A stretch of 64,000 nt of DNA from an uncultured Pontibacter sp. (GCF_947495565.1 NZ_CANLZM010000004.1:62001-126000); one strand, 5' to 3'; counted from the stretch's first letter, positions 17,620 through 26,490 are shown. Notes: generated from the sequence alone by a model not told the origin. Translations and numbers: made by a program.

Positions 17620-19359
17620 CTATCCAAAATATTCTGACTTCAGCTTCTTATCGTGTCCATAAAGGTCTTCCCTGAAATGAACATTGCCTTCTTCATCAAC
17701 CCAGCTTGTAAAGTATACCAAGTATACCTGGATTTTTTTCGGCAACGTTACCCATTTTTCCTCGCCGCCGTTAATGGTCTGCCTGATGCGGTCCTCATCC
17801 CATTCCGGCATATTCTGCAGCACATACTTGCCAAGCTCCACTGGTTTTTCCAGGCGTACGCAGCCATGGCTAAAGTTTCGGGTGGTCTGGCTGAACAGGG
17901 CATCGGCCGGTGTGTCGTGCAAGTATATGGCGTGCTCGTTAGGGAATAAGAATTTAATCTGGCCTAAAGAGTTTTTCGGTCCCGGCTTCTGGCGCACCAT
18001 GTACTGGAAATTACTCTCCGTTACATTTGCCCAGTCAATTGAAGACGGCGAAATCGGTTTAGGGTCTCGCTCCTTCGTCACGATCTCCATGTTCTGAGTG
18101 TTAAGCCAGCCGGGGTTGCGCAGCATTTTAGGTTTAATTTCTTTCGCAACAATACTGTTGGGCACATTCCAGTAAGGCGCCAGCACTACATACTCTAATT
18201 TCTCGCTGAAAATAGGCGTTGCGTTCATTGTTTTACCTACAACCACACGCATGCTCATCACTTCTTTATAAGCTCTTTCAGCTTCCGGGTCGTTGTTAGG
18301 GTCTTCGTAGATATAAAGTTTATACTCCGGAATGTTAACCCAGATATACTTCTGATCAAGGTTTTTGGGCACCATGCGCTTCGGTATCCAGCGCCAGCGC
18401 TCCATGTTAATCATGATCTGCTCGATGCGCTCTTCCAGCGGCACATTCATAGTGGCAAGCGTGTTCCCGCCTACAACACCGTCCTCTGCAAGGCCGTTCA
18501 ACATCTGGAAATTCTTTACCTGCTTGTCAAGCTTATCATCAAACAACCACAGGCGCTTGTCCTTTGGATCAATTTGTAGGTTAGGGTTTAAGCGTTTGCG
18601 GATGGTTGCTACAGCCTGTGCCGTGTCTCCTTTCTGCAGTGTCTTTCTGTTGCCTAACTCCACTTTTGGCCAGCCGCCCTTGTCCTGTAAACTTCTATAA
18701 TCCTGCAGTGCATCGCGGAGCCTGGTATAGCCGGCATGCAGTGCCTCAAATTCATAGTATGGATAAGTGCTTTCGCGCTCTTTCAGAATGGTTTGAAGCG
18801 CCTTATGTAGTTTTATCTTATTTTTCTTGACCTCCCAGTTCACATTATTCTGAGCTGTGGGGTCTACACGGCCACGGTAAAAGTCGGAGGCATAATTAAA
18901 GTAAGAGGCCGTAAGAGCGACATCTATCTGCTGCTGCAGGTCCAGGCGTGCAGAGTCCTGGGCATCTATTTGCTCATACTTTTGGAAAAGCTCTTTAAAA
19001 TTTACAAGTTTATATTTGTCAGGGTTAAGGCCTTCTACTGAGGATGAGTCAATTACCTGCAGAAACTTATTCGCCTCCGGCACCAGGTCATTGTCACGGA
19101 ACCAAGCCAGCGAGTAGTCACGGTCGCTGTAGAATTTAAACATCAGGTCCTCGTGTTCCTTAACAGCATCCTTCTCAGCAATGAAATTCTTGACGAATAA
19201 ACTATCCGTGCTTGCCTGCGGTAGCTCTTTTTTCTTGAAGATATCTGTAATTCCGCCGGAATCGGTTTTATTCTCATCGCTCTGGTTACAGCCCGAAATC
19301 CCGAGCAGGACGGGGGCTATGGCACTCAGAACAAATAATCTGATTTTATAAGGGTTCAT
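17620..19359 (-). CDS. Murein L,D-transpeptidase lipoprotein (YcbB/LdtD type)
   Basis: The 579-residue protein has a lipoprotein signal (lipobox ISGC, Cys 24), a long N-terminal region, a peptidoglycan-binding PG_binding_1-like helical domain (around the DGVVGGNTLATMN segment) and a C-terminal YkuD catalytic domain with the motif HGCVR (His 498, Cys 500 as nucleophile). L,D-transpeptidases make 3-3 cross-links in peptidoglycan or attach proteins to it. The large size and domain order match the YcbB branch. The upstream divergent gene is an M1 aminopeptidase. Confidence 0.93.
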   Translation of the reverse strand: MNPYKIRLFVLSAIAPVLLGISGCNQSDENKTDSGGITDIFKKKELPQASTDSLFVKNFIAEKDAVKEHEDLMFKFYSDRDYSLAWFRDNDLVPEANKFLQVIDSSSVEGLNPDKYKLVNFKELFQKYEQIDAQDSARLDLQQQIDVALTASYFNYASDFYRGRVDPTAQNNVNWEVKKNKIKLHKALQTILKERESTYPYYEFEALHAGYTRLRDALQDYRSLQDKGGWPKVELGNRKTLQKGDTAQAVATIRKRLNPNLQIDPKDKRLWLFDDKLDKQVKNFQMLNGLAEDGVVGGNTLATMNVPLEERIEQIMINMERWRWIPKRMVPKNLDQKYIWVNIPEYKLYIYEDPNNDPEAERAYKEVMSMRVVVGKTMNATPIFSEKLEYVVLAPYWNVPNSIVAKEIKPKMLRNPGWLNTQNMEIVTKERDPKPISPSSIDWANVTESNFQYMVRQKPGPKNSLGQIKFLFPNEHAIYLHDTPADALFSQTTRNFSHGCVRLEKPVELGKYVLQNMPEWDEDRIRQTINGGEEKWVTLPKKIQVYLVYFTSWVDEEGNVHFREDLYGHDKKLKSEYFG

Positions 19360-19688
19360 ATGTTAACTGTTTAGCTCAGGTTAGTTCCAGCTTTTAAAAC
19401 TTATACTTTACTGTTTTAAGAGCTCTTACTTAAGTACAATACTGGAGCCGCTGAGTAGGTTTTATTACGCATTTTAGCCTTTTGTACTGCAAAACCAGGT
19501 AAAATGTTTTAATGCTTAAGCTGTTCCTACGCCAGCAGATTTAGGGATAAAGTAAAGCGATCAGTACATTGATGAAAGTATAAAATATGATCAAAGGGCG
19601 TTTCACATTTGGTTCGGTTGTTGTGGATTCAAGGTTTTCCGAATTCGTACAGAATTCCTATCTTACGTCGAAAAGCATATATAGCCCT
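19360..19688. other. Divergent intergenic region, no gene seen
   Basis: The 329 bases between the divergent L,D-transpeptidase and M1 aminopeptidase genes are AT-rich and contain two copies of the dispersed motif (TATACTT near 19402 and AAGTATA near 19574). The peptidase frame is open back to 19587, but that part lacks a signal peptide and is not counted as coding. Promoters for both genes should lie here; I do not see a clear match to TTTG-N19-21-TAnnTTTG. Confidence 0.5.
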
Positions 19689-21587
19689 ATGAAATATTAT
19701 CACCGTTGCTTACTAGGACTCGGTTTGGCCGGCAGTTTACAGCTTGCCTCCTGCTCCTCCACCACCACTAACGACAACGAAACTATGACAACTGAACAAA
19801 ACGCCCTTGCGCAAACCTCGGGCGATGTGCACAGCTACGCCAAAGCTGCCGAGGCTGTGGCAAAGCATCTGGACCTGGATATTGAGGTTAACTTCGACCA
19901 GAAAATACTCAACGGCACTGCCTCCTACCTAATCGAAAACAAAACCGGAACAGATCAGATTATTTTTGATACACGCGGCCTTCAGGTAGAAAAAGTATAC
20001 TTGGGAGACGCCATGGAAGAAACCACCTTCTCACTTGGTGATGAAAAGGAATTTTTGGGGCGCCCGCTTACCGTCAACATCAAGCCTGATACTAAAAAGG
20101 TAACTGTAAAGTATAAAACATCTCCCGATGCCGCCGCCCTGCAATGGCTAAACCCGCAGCAAACAGCTGGCAAAAAGCATCCGTTTCTCTTCACGCAGTC
20201 GCAGGCTATACTTGCCCGCACCTGGATTCCGATCCAAGACAGCCCCGGTATAAGGATTACTTATAACGCTACAGTAAAAGTGCCGAAGGAGCTGCTGGCT
20301 GTGATGAGTGCAGAAAACCCGGTGGAGAAAAATGCGACAGGCGTTTATACTTTTGAGATGAAGCAGCCGATCCCGTCTTATTTAATGGCCTTATCCGTTG
20401 GTGATCTGGTGTTTGAAAAGATTGGCCCCCAAACCGGTATTTACGCAGAGCCTGCCACCATCAAAGCTGCTACTTACGAGTTTGCAGAGATGGATAAAAT
20501 GCTGACAGCTGCCGAAAAGATTTACGGAAAGTACAGATGGGACCGATATGACCTGCTGGTGCTGCCGCCGTCGTTTCCGTTTGGAGGGATGGAAAACCCG
20601 CGCCTGACTTTTGTAACGCCTACCGTACTGGCAAAAGACCGCTCCCTTACCAGTCTGATCGCTCATGAGTTGGCCCACAGCTGGAGCGGCAACCTGGTAA
20701 CCAACGGCACTTGGGATGATTTCTGGCTGAACGAGGGCTTTACCGTATACTTTGAGCGCCGTATTATGGAGGAAATTTACGGGAAAGATTATGCCGCGAT
20801 GTTAAATGTTCTGGGCTATCAGGACATGATGAGCACCATAAACGATATCGGGCCAGAAAACGAGGACACCCGCCTGAAGCTGGACCTGGAAGGCCGCGAC
20901 CCTGATGAAGGACTGACGGATATCGCTTATGAAAAAGGAAATTTCTTTTTACAGAACATCGAGAAAGCCGTAGGGCGAGAGCGTTTCGACGAGTTCATCA
21001 ACAACTATTTTAACACCTTCGCATTTCAAAGCACGGATACGGACAAGTTTCTAAATTTCCTGCGCACTGAACTGATTAAAGGTGACGAAGAACTGGCTGA
21101 GCAGATTAATATTGAAGGATGGGTATACTCACCAGGTCTTCCAGAAGGGTTTGAAGCTCCTACCAGCACAAGATTTGCGAAAGTAGAGAAAGCCTACCAA
21201 GACTGGAAAGACGGCAAGCCAGCAGCACAGCTCAACACGCAGGATTGGTCGAGCCACGAATGGCTGCACTTTATACGGATGTTACCGGAAAACATGAGCC
21301 AGCAGCAGTTGGCTGATCTGGACAAGGCCTTTAACTTTACCAATTCCGGCAACTCCGAGGTGCTGGCTGCCTGGTTTATACATGCTATCCGCAATAATTA
21401 CACTACAGCAGACAAAGCGTTAAATACTTTCCTGACCAATGTTGGCCGACGCAAGTTTCTGGTGCCTATCTACAAAGCGCTGGCGGCTACTCCGGAGGGC
21501 AAAAAGAAGGCGCTTGAGATTTATGCCAGAGCAAGGCCAAATTATCACGCTGTATCTACTGTTACTTTAGATGAAATGCTGAAATAG
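19689..21587 (+). CDS. M1-family zinc aminopeptidase lipoprotein (leukotriene A4 hydrolase-like)
   Basis: The start at 19689 gives a lipoprotein signal (MKYYHRCLLG... lipobox LASC); an in-frame ATG at 19587 would hide it. The 632 residues have the M1 order: N-terminal beta-saddle, catalytic domain with the GGMEN exopeptidase motif, the zinc site HELAH (His 326, Glu 327, His 330) with Glu 349 eighteen residues later (NEGFTVYFE), and a C-terminal helical domain of the LTA4H/aminopeptidase B type. It removes N-terminal amino acids from peptides at the cell envelope. It is monocistronic with its own terminator. Confidence 0.95.
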   Translation: MKYYHRCLLGLGLAGSLQLASCSSTTTNDNETMTTEQNALAQTSGDVHSYAKAAEAVAKHLDLDIEVNFDQKILNGTASYLIENKTGTDQIIFDTRGLQVEKVYLGDAMEETTFSLGDEKEFLGRPLTVNIKPDTKKVTVKYKTSPDAAALQWLNPQQTAGKKHPFLFTQSQAILARTWIPIQDSPGIRITYNATVKVPKELLAVMSAENPVEKNATGVYTFEMKQPIPSYLMALSVGDLVFEKIGPQTGIYAEPATIKAATYEFAEMDKMLTAAEKIYGKYRWDRYDLLVLPPSFPFGGMENPRLTFVTPTVLAKDRSLTSLIAHELAHSWSGNLVTNGTWDDFWLNEGFTVYFERRIMEEIYGKDYAAMLNVLGYQDMMSTINDIGPENEDTRLKLDLEGRDPDEGLTDIAYEKGNFFLQNIEKAVGRERFDEFINNYFNTFAFQSTDTDKFLNFLRTELIKGDEELAEQINIEGWVYSPGLPEGFEAPTSTRFAKVEKAYQDWKDGKPAAQLNTQDWSSHEWLHFIRMLPENMSQQQLADLDKAFNFTNSGNSEVLAAWFIHAIRNNYTTADKALNTFLTNVGRRKFLVPIYKALAATPEGKKKALEIYARARPNYHAVSTVTLDEMLK

Positions 21588-21611
21588 CAGCAAAGTATAC
21601 ACTGTAAAATC

Positions 21612-21646
21612 AAAAAGCGGCTGCCAAAGTATGGCAGCCGCTTTTT
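21612..21646 (+). terminator. Terminator after the M1 aminopeptidase gene
   Basis: Perfect 15-bp arms (core agcggctgcca) at 21612-21626 and 21632-21646 with a 5-base loop. The A and T ends let it work in both directions. Confidence 0.85.
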
Positions 21647-21671
21647 GTTGGTATCCACGGAAAAACAGAAA

Positions 21672-21721
21672 GCTCTGTGACCTTCTGACCTGCTTGGTGG
21701 AGCCAGGCGAAGGTACAGAGC
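21672..21721. other. Extended stem-loop downstream of the DUF892 gene
   Basis: gctctgtgaccttc (21672-21685) pairs with gaaggtacagagc (21709-21721) with one bulged G, leaving 13 base pairs. The 23-base loop can form a small inner stem (cctg/cagg). It lies between the aminopeptidase terminator and the DUF892 stop. It has no T tract, so it is not a classic terminator. Confidence 0.5.
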
Positions 21722-21742
21722 CTTCCAAACATATCTTATCGG

Positions 21743-22234
21743 TTATTTTTCAGCTTTAAGGTTAATTGATTTCTCTGCAATCATGGTTAGTTGTTCGTCT
21801 GTTTGTTTTTCTTCGTTCAACGTCTCCACTAGCAGTTTCACCACATCATCCATACCCAATTGCTTTGCATATGTGCAAACTGTACCGTAGGCTGCTATTT
21901 CATAGTGCTCCACACGCTGTGCAGAGGCTATAAGCGCAGCATCCATTACGCTGGCATCCGCTTTTTCGCTCATCATGGAGTCAGCTTCTTTAATGATGCC
22001 CTCCATGGCTTTGCATTTCTCTCCTTTCGCCTTCTCACCTATCAGATCAAACACTTTTTCAAGTCGCTCAATTTGCTTTTCAGTCACGTTCAGGTGGTCC
22101 TCAAATGCCATCTTTAATTTGTCAGAAGATGTTGCTTTAATCATCTTAGGGAGCGCTTTTGTAATTTGCTGCTCAGCATTATAAATGTCTTTAAGTTCGT
22201 GGATCAGGAGATCCTTTAAGTTGTTTAGTTTCAT
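21743..22234 (-). CDS. DUF892 ferritin-like protein (YciE/YciF type)
   Basis: The 163 residues are almost entirely helical and begin with the family hallmark LKDLLIHELKDIYNAEQQ. Glu and His residues that could form a di-metal site recur along the four helices (for example the ELKDIYNAE and RVEHYEIAAYGT segments). Members form ferritin-like four-helix bundles and are often stress-induced; the biochemical role is unsettled. It stands alone between two intergenic regions and is probably monocistronic. Confidence 0.92.
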   Translation of the reverse strand: MKLNNLKDLLIHELKDIYNAEQQITKALPKMIKATSSDKLKMAFEDHLNVTEKQIERLEKVFDLIGEKAKGEKCKAMEGIIKEADSMMSEKADASVMDAALIASAQRVEHYEIAAYGTVCTYAKQLGMDDVVKLLVETLNEEKQTDEQLTMIAEKSINLKAEK

Positions 22235-22554
22235 AGCTTGGAAAGGTTACGCGTTAATTTGCAAAAGCTTCTCGCTTGTTACAGACCTACTATACGGGCT
22301 GATACCAGCCGGGTTTAGAGATATGATTTTTTATTTGCTAACGCATTAAAATTAACTGCAACCGCATTATTAAATATAACTTATTATATATAGCTAGATA
22401 TAAACCAAGCAATACTTAAGGTGTCAGCTAGCAGCAAACCATCATACTTTGTGTAAATTGAAACGATTTTAGCTAAAAGCTGTAATCATACTGTACATAT
22501 ACTCTTATGTGCAGTGGTAAATAGAATTACGAGCATAAACAGATTCAATCACCC
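22235..22554. other. AT-rich divergent intergenic region, no gene seen
   Basis: The 320 bases between the divergent DUF892 and cyanophycinase genes contain an A/T-only tract around 22371-22405 (ttattatatatag and similar). I find no ORF with coding character and no strong inverted repeat. The promoters of both flanking genes must lie here. Confidence 0.5.
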
Positions 22555-23448
22555 GTGGATACACCTAAAGGAAAACTAATTGCAATAGGCGGAAACGAAG
22601 ATAAAGGCAGTTACCCCAACCCAAAGTCTAAGAGAAAATACTACCTTGATTTTTTTGAGCTAGGCATACTGAAGCGTTTCCTGAAAGAAATTCCGGTTAA
22701 AAACCCCCACATAGAAGTGGTAACCACAGCCTCTATGATTCCAGAGGAGGTAGGCGAGCGTTATACCAGTGCTTTCGGTATTCTTGGCGTTGAGAACGTG
22801 CAGTTGATGCACATCCGAACAGAGGAAGACGCGCTTATTCCGGAATATATTGAGCGGGTAAAAAAGTGTGACGGAATTATGTTTAGCGGCGGTGACCAAT
22901 CCCGGATTACCCGCATGTTCCTGGACACAGAGATTCTAGACGTTCTCAAGAACCGTTACCAGAACGAGAATTTTATTATAGCCGGTACCAGCGCCGGGGC
23001 CATGGCCATGTCTAAGGAAATGATTAAAGGAGGAAGTGCCACAGAGTCGTTGCTGAAAGGCGCTATAAAAATGGGCCGCGGGCTACACCTGATAAACGGG
23101 GTAATAATTGACACTCACTTTGTAATTCGCGGGCGATTTGGGCGCTTGATGGAGGCTGTGGTAACGCATCCCAAAACAATCGGCATCGGCTTGGGCGAGG
23201 ATACCGGCGTATTGATAACCGAAGGGCACATGATTGAGACAATCGGCTCTAACTTGGTGGTGGTGGTAGATGGGCACGATGTAAAGTATACTAATATTAA
23301 CGATGTTGACGCAGGCCGACCCGTGGCTATTGACCATATGGTGATGCATGTGCTGGCCAAAGGCAACCTGTTTGACATGGACTCCCGAAGATTTTACCAG
23401 AGCGAAGAGGCTTACCATCTGGCACAACTACAGGAACTGAACCGCTGA
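22555..23448 (+). CDS. cphB: Cyanophycinase (S51 serine peptidase family)
   Basis: Start GTG at 22555; no in-frame ATG lies before the conserved KGKLIAIGGNEDKG segment. The 297 residues carry the S51 nucleophile elbow GTSAGA (Ser 146) and the GGDQ motif upstream of it. Cyanophycinase splits the storage polymer cyanophycin (multi-L-arginyl-poly-L-aspartate) into beta-Asp-Arg dipeptides. The convergent neighbour at 23500 is an isoaspartyl peptidase, the enzyme that would split these dipeptides next. No cyanophycin synthetase is in the window, so the pair could also serve imported polymer or a related peptide. Confidence 0.9.
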   Translation: MDTPKGKLIAIGGNEDKGSYPNPKSKRKYYLDFFELGILKRFLKEIPVKNPHIEVVTTASMIPEEVGERYTSAFGILGVENVQLMHIRTEEDALIPEYIERVKKCDGIMFSGGDQSRITRMFLDTEILDVLKNRYQNENFIIAGTSAGAMAMSKEMIKGGSATESLLKGAIKMGRGLHLINGVIIDTHFVIRGRFGRLMEAVVTHPKTIGIGLGEDTGVLITEGHMIETIGSNLVVVVDGHDVKYTNINDVDAGRPVAIDHMVMHVLAKGNLFDMDSRRFYQSEEAYHLAQLQELNR

Positions 23449-23499
23449 TAAGTAGCAGCAGGTAAAGCAGTTCCTTTAGTTGTGCCCGGAATTAGTATC

Positions 23500-24432
23500 T
23501 TACCTTTTATAAATCTCTACGAAAGTCTCCTGCTGCGCCACTTTACTGGCTCGGTACATTCCCTCAGAATTAAAAGGCATAGCCACCTCTCCTGCTGTTG
23601 ATACGGCGATTAGCCCGCCTTCTCCACCAAACGCCACCAGTTTCTTCATCACCACCTCGTCACAAGCTTGTCGTAAAGTATAGCCTTTGTACTCTATCAG
23701 GCATGATACATCATAAGCTACTACGGCGCGCATAAAAAATTCCCCATGGCCGGTGCAGGAGATGGCGCAGGTGCGGTTATTGGCATAGGTGCCCGAGCCT
23801 ATAATCGGCGTATCCCCAATACGGTTGTAACGTTTATTGGTCATGCCTCCGGTAGAGGTCGCGGCAGCTACATTTCCTGCCTGGTCTACAGCAACAGCAC
23901 CTACTGTCCCAAATTTTTCATCGCGCTGCTCCGTGTGATCCAGCATAAAAATATCCGAGTCCCGCACCTCGCTCCACTGCTCATACCTATACTTGTCAAA
24001 AAAGTATTTTTCAGGAGCAAACTCTATTCCGTAAGCCAGCGCAAACTCTTCTGCACCATAGCTGCTCAGCATGACATGTTCTGAGTGCAGCATGACGGCA
24101 CTGGCAAGTTTTATAGGGTTTTTTATACTTTTGACGCCCGCTATAGCGCCCGCTTCCAGCGTTTTGCCGCACATAATGGAGGCGTCCATTTCATGCTTTC
24201 CCTCTTTGGTGAAAACTGAGCCTTTGCCGGCATTAAACAACGGTGAGTCTTCCAGGTACACTACTGCTAATTCTACTGCCTCTAAAGCTGTTCCGCCCGC
24301 TGCCAATACCTGGTGCCCCGCCTCCACGGCTTCTTTCAGAGCTGCTTTGTAGGCTATGTCCTGCTCTGCTGAGAGTGTGGCCTGGGTGATAGTTCCGGCT
24401 CCGCCATGTATGGCTATTGCTGTTTTCTGCAT
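23500..24432 (-). CDS. Isoaspartyl peptidase / L-asparaginase (T2 Ntn-hydrolase)
   Basis: The 310-residue precursor has the N-terminal segment AIAIHGGAGT and the self-cleavage site before Thr 176 in the motif GTVGAVAVD, followed by ATSTGGMTNKRYNRIGD. After autoproteolysis, Thr 176 becomes the nucleophile of the beta subunit. The enzyme hydrolyses beta-aspartyl dipeptides and asparagine. It is convergent with cyanophycinase, suggesting shared use in breaking down beta-Asp-Arg dipeptides (inference from context). Confidence 0.95.
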   Translation of the reverse strand: MQKTAIAIHGGAGTITQATLSAEQDIAYKAALKEAVEAGHQVLAAGGTALEAVELAVVYLEDSPLFNAGKGSVFTKEGKHEMDASIMCGKTLEAGAIAGVKSIKNPIKLASAVMLHSEHVMLSSYGAEEFALAYGIEFAPEKYFFDKYRYEQWSEVRDSDIFMLDHTEQRDEKFGTVGAVAVDQAGNVAAATSTGGMTNKRYNRIGDTPIIGSGTYANNRTCAISCTGHGEFFMRAVVAYDVSCLIEYKGYTLRQACDEVVMKKLVAFGGEGGLIAVSTAGEVAMPFNSEGMYRASKVAQQETFVEIYKR

Positions 24433-24565
24433 GCTGCTTGTACTTATATTGTAGTTTGCTTACCCTCTACGCCAATATTGCTGCGGCTGTTTAACTACGC
24501 TCCTGCTCTACCCATTTTTGTTTAAATGGAGCCTCTAAAAGAACCTAATTCCGGGGAAAAACAGT

Positions 24566-24573
24566 TACCTTTG
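24566..24573 (+). promoter_or_regulatory. Candidate -7 element for the DUF3127 gene
   Basis: TACCTTTG matches TAnnTTTG and would start transcription about 30 bases before the ATG at 24610. I see no good TTTG at the -33 position. Confidence 0.35.
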
Positions 24574-24609
24574 TGAGTAGTAAAAACAACCACATTAACT
24601 TATTTCATT

Positions 24610-24981
24610 ATGTCTTTTGATATCCAAGGTAAGCTGTACGAAATCTTTGAGGAGCAACAGATCAGCGATAAATTTAGAAAGCGCGAGTTTGTTCTGGAGA
24701 TTCCGGATGGTTCTTACACGCAATACGTAAAGTTTCAGCTGACGCAGGACAAATGCAACCTGCTTGACTCTTACAAGAGCGGCGATGAGGTGAAGGTAAC
24801 TTTTAACCTTACAGGCAAGCCTTTCACCAAAAACGGTCAGACGATGTACTTTACCAACCTGCAGGCCTGGAGAATGGAGCCAGCGGCGAATGACTTTGGC
24901 GGTGCTCCCGGAGCTGCTGCCCCTCAGCAAGATGCGCCGTCTTTTTACAGCAGCGATGCGGATAACGACCTGCCGTTCTAA
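24610..24981 (+). CDS. DUF3127 protein with SSB-like C-terminal tip
   Basis: The 123 residues comprise a compact domain (1-98: beta-rich, probably OB-fold-like) that matches the Bacteroidota DUF3127 family, a short Gly/Ala/Pro/Gln linker (about 99-109) and an acidic end SDADNDLPF. That end closely resembles the tip of single-stranded DNA-binding protein (DDDIPF type), which recruits repair and replication enzymes. DUF3127 function is not established; the tip suggests DNA metabolism. It is monocistronic with a terminator at 25013. Confidence 0.85.
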   Translation: MSFDIQGKLYEIFEEQQISDKFRKREFVLEIPDGSYTQYVKFQLTQDKCNLLDSYKSGDEVKVTFNLTGKPFTKNGQTMYFTNLQAWRMEPAANDFGGAPGAAAPQQDAPSFYSSDADNDLPF

Positions 24982-25012
24982 CCAACAGCGGTTTTTATCA
25001 GAACTATACTTG

Positions 25013-25043
25013 AAAGCGGGCCTTAACGGGCTCGCTTTTTTTT
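25013..25043 (+). terminator. Terminator after the DUF3127 gene
   Basis: The 10-bp stem aaagcgggcc/ggctcgcttt (one G-U pair) has a 6-base loop and an 8-T run. A TATACTT motif lies just upstream at 25005. Confidence 0.8.
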
Positions 25044-25176
25044 AACCCCCAGCTAAAACTCAGTTATAAAGTATGAGCAGAGCAATACGCTTTATAACAG
25101 CTGCAAGCGGAAACTTAAGCCTTTGGGTTCAGTTATAGTAAATAGCATCTGTAAAGCATCTCAATCTACTACCACT

Positions 25177-25797
25177 ATGGACGAATTACAGCGCCTGATC
25201 TGGGAAGGCGAAAACGACACAGTTGACTTCAAGCAGCGCATCACTAAACCCGAAAAAATAGCCCGTACGTTGGTTTCTTTTGCAAATACTCGGGGCGGTG
25301 TTATTCTGGTGGGCGTGAAGGATAATGGCTATGTATGCGGCGTGGACCCCGAAGAAGAAAAGCATACGCTGCAGCTAGCGGCAGATTTTTACTGCGATCC
25401 GCCGGTGCAGGTGCAGTATGAGGAAGTGGATCAGGAAGACAGGGTGGTGCTGAAAGTAGTGATACCAGAGAGTAAGAATAAACCGCATTTCGCCAAACTA
25501 AGCGAAGACGATTGGCGTGGCTATGTCCGTGTTAAAGATACGAGCGTGCAAACCAGCAGAATGGTAAACAAAACGCTTGCGCAGGCGCCTGAAACATTCG
25601 AAACACTTCCTTTAAACCGACACGAGGAAGCAGTGCTGGAGTACTTGCGGCTGCACCCGCGCATTACGCTGCGCCAGTTCATGAAAATGGCCAACCTTTC
25701 CGAGCGCCGAGCTTACAGTACCTTGGTAAAGCTTGTCATACATGGGTATTTGCTTCTTCATGATAAAGAGAAAGAAGATTTTTATACCCTGGTCTAG
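25177..25797 (+). CDS. AlbA_2 (Schlafen-type) domain protein with C-terminal winged-helix-like region
   Basis: I chose the ATG at 25177 (MDELQRLIWEGEN), because the open frame upstream begins only with a TTG and has no family similarity. The first about 115 residues match the AlbA_2/Schlafen fold: E-x-x-x-x-D-F-K followed by FANTRGGVILVGVKDNG. Residues about 150-206 (EEAVLEYLRLHPRITLRQFMKMANLSERRAYSTLVKLVIHGYL) look like a winged-helix DNA-binding domain. Proteins of this type are often annotated as putative transcriptional regulators or ATP-binding proteins; the role here is unknown. Confidence 0.8.
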   Translation: MDELQRLIWEGENDTVDFKQRITKPEKIARTLVSFANTRGGVILVGVKDNGYVCGVDPEEEKHTLQLAADFYCDPPVQVQYEEVDQEDRVVLKVVIPESKNKPHFAKLSEDDWRGYVRVKDTSVQTSRMVNKTLAQAPETFETLPLNRHEEAVLEYLRLHPRITLRQFMKMANLSERRAYSTLVKLVIHGYLLLHDKEKEDFYTLV

Positions 25798-25883
25798 CAG
25801 CAGCACCGTTTCTAAAGCATAAGCTTTCTTGAAAGTATAAATTGTAAATTATAAAGTATAACTCCAGTTTAAAAAACTGTCTT

Positions 25884-26366
25884 TTATTCTGATTTGCTGC
25901 TACTCACCAGTTTTCCGCTACGGTAGGTTTCTGTATGCGATAAACTCCCCTGCTCATCATATACCTGCCATTCTCCAAACCAAAAATAGTGCTCTTGTGT
26001 AGGCGTTCTTATTATCCGGGCAGTACCTTTTCTAGCTATGTTCCCGTTCTCATGGAATTTCTCAATTAGAATAATATTATTCCGTCTGTTGTATCGCTCC
26101 ACCATAAATAGGCTGCCATTAGGGTAATAGTATTTCCATTTTCCGACTTCTATTCCATGCTTAAAACGTCCATTTCTCACTAGCTGCTCGTCTACATATA
26201 CTTTCCAGCGCCGATGGAATTTGCCATGCTTATCAAATCTGTTTACCTTCCAAAATAAGAATCCCTGTTTGTCAGCCTTTATCTTTTTAGATGCAGTCTC
26301 TTGCGCAAAGGCTAGCAAAGGCAGGTTTAAAAGTATGAAAAGGCTGATGATTCGCGGCAGGTCCAT
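25884..26366 (-). CDS. Secreted MORN-like repeat protein
   Basis: The 160 residues start with a signal peptide (cleavage after LLAFAQ) followed by MORN-type repeats of the kind G-x-x-x-G-x-W-x-Y-Y-x-x-N-G (GIEVGKWKYYYPNGSL, FHENGNIARKG, FGEWQVYDEQGSL). Such repeats form small beta-hairpins and are common in envelope proteins of Bacteroidota, mostly of unknown function. It is convergent with the AlbA_2 gene and divergent from phoH. Confidence 0.7.
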   Translation of the reverse strand: MDLPRIISLFILLNLPLLAFAQETASKKIKADKQGFLFWKVNRFDKHGKFHRRWKVYVDEQLVRNGRFKHGIEVGKWKYYYPNGSLFMVERYNRRNNIILIEKFHENGNIARKGTARIIRTPTQEHYFWFGEWQVYDEQGSLSHTETYRSGKLVSSSKSE

Positions 26367-26476
26367 ATCTTATCATTTATATATTCTCTTCTATACTTAA
26401 AGAAAAATATAAAAACATTTACGAACAACTAAATCTTTAGTTTATTATAATTCTAATTTTAATGCTCTATTATTCA

Positions 26477-26490
26477 ACACTATATAGTGT
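26477..26490. promoter_or_regulatory. 14-bp palindrome upstream of phoH
   Basis: acactatatagtgt is a perfect palindrome in the region between the MORN-like gene and phoH. It could be an operator; no known regulator match is claimed. Confidence 0.3.

Noticed and set aside
19587..19688. Upstream extension of the M1 aminopeptidase
   Set aside because: It would bury the lipoprotein signal that starts at 19689.
23746..24084. Long plus-strand ORFs opposite the isoaspartyl peptidase gene
   Set aside because: They are shadows of a well-conserved gene on the other strand.
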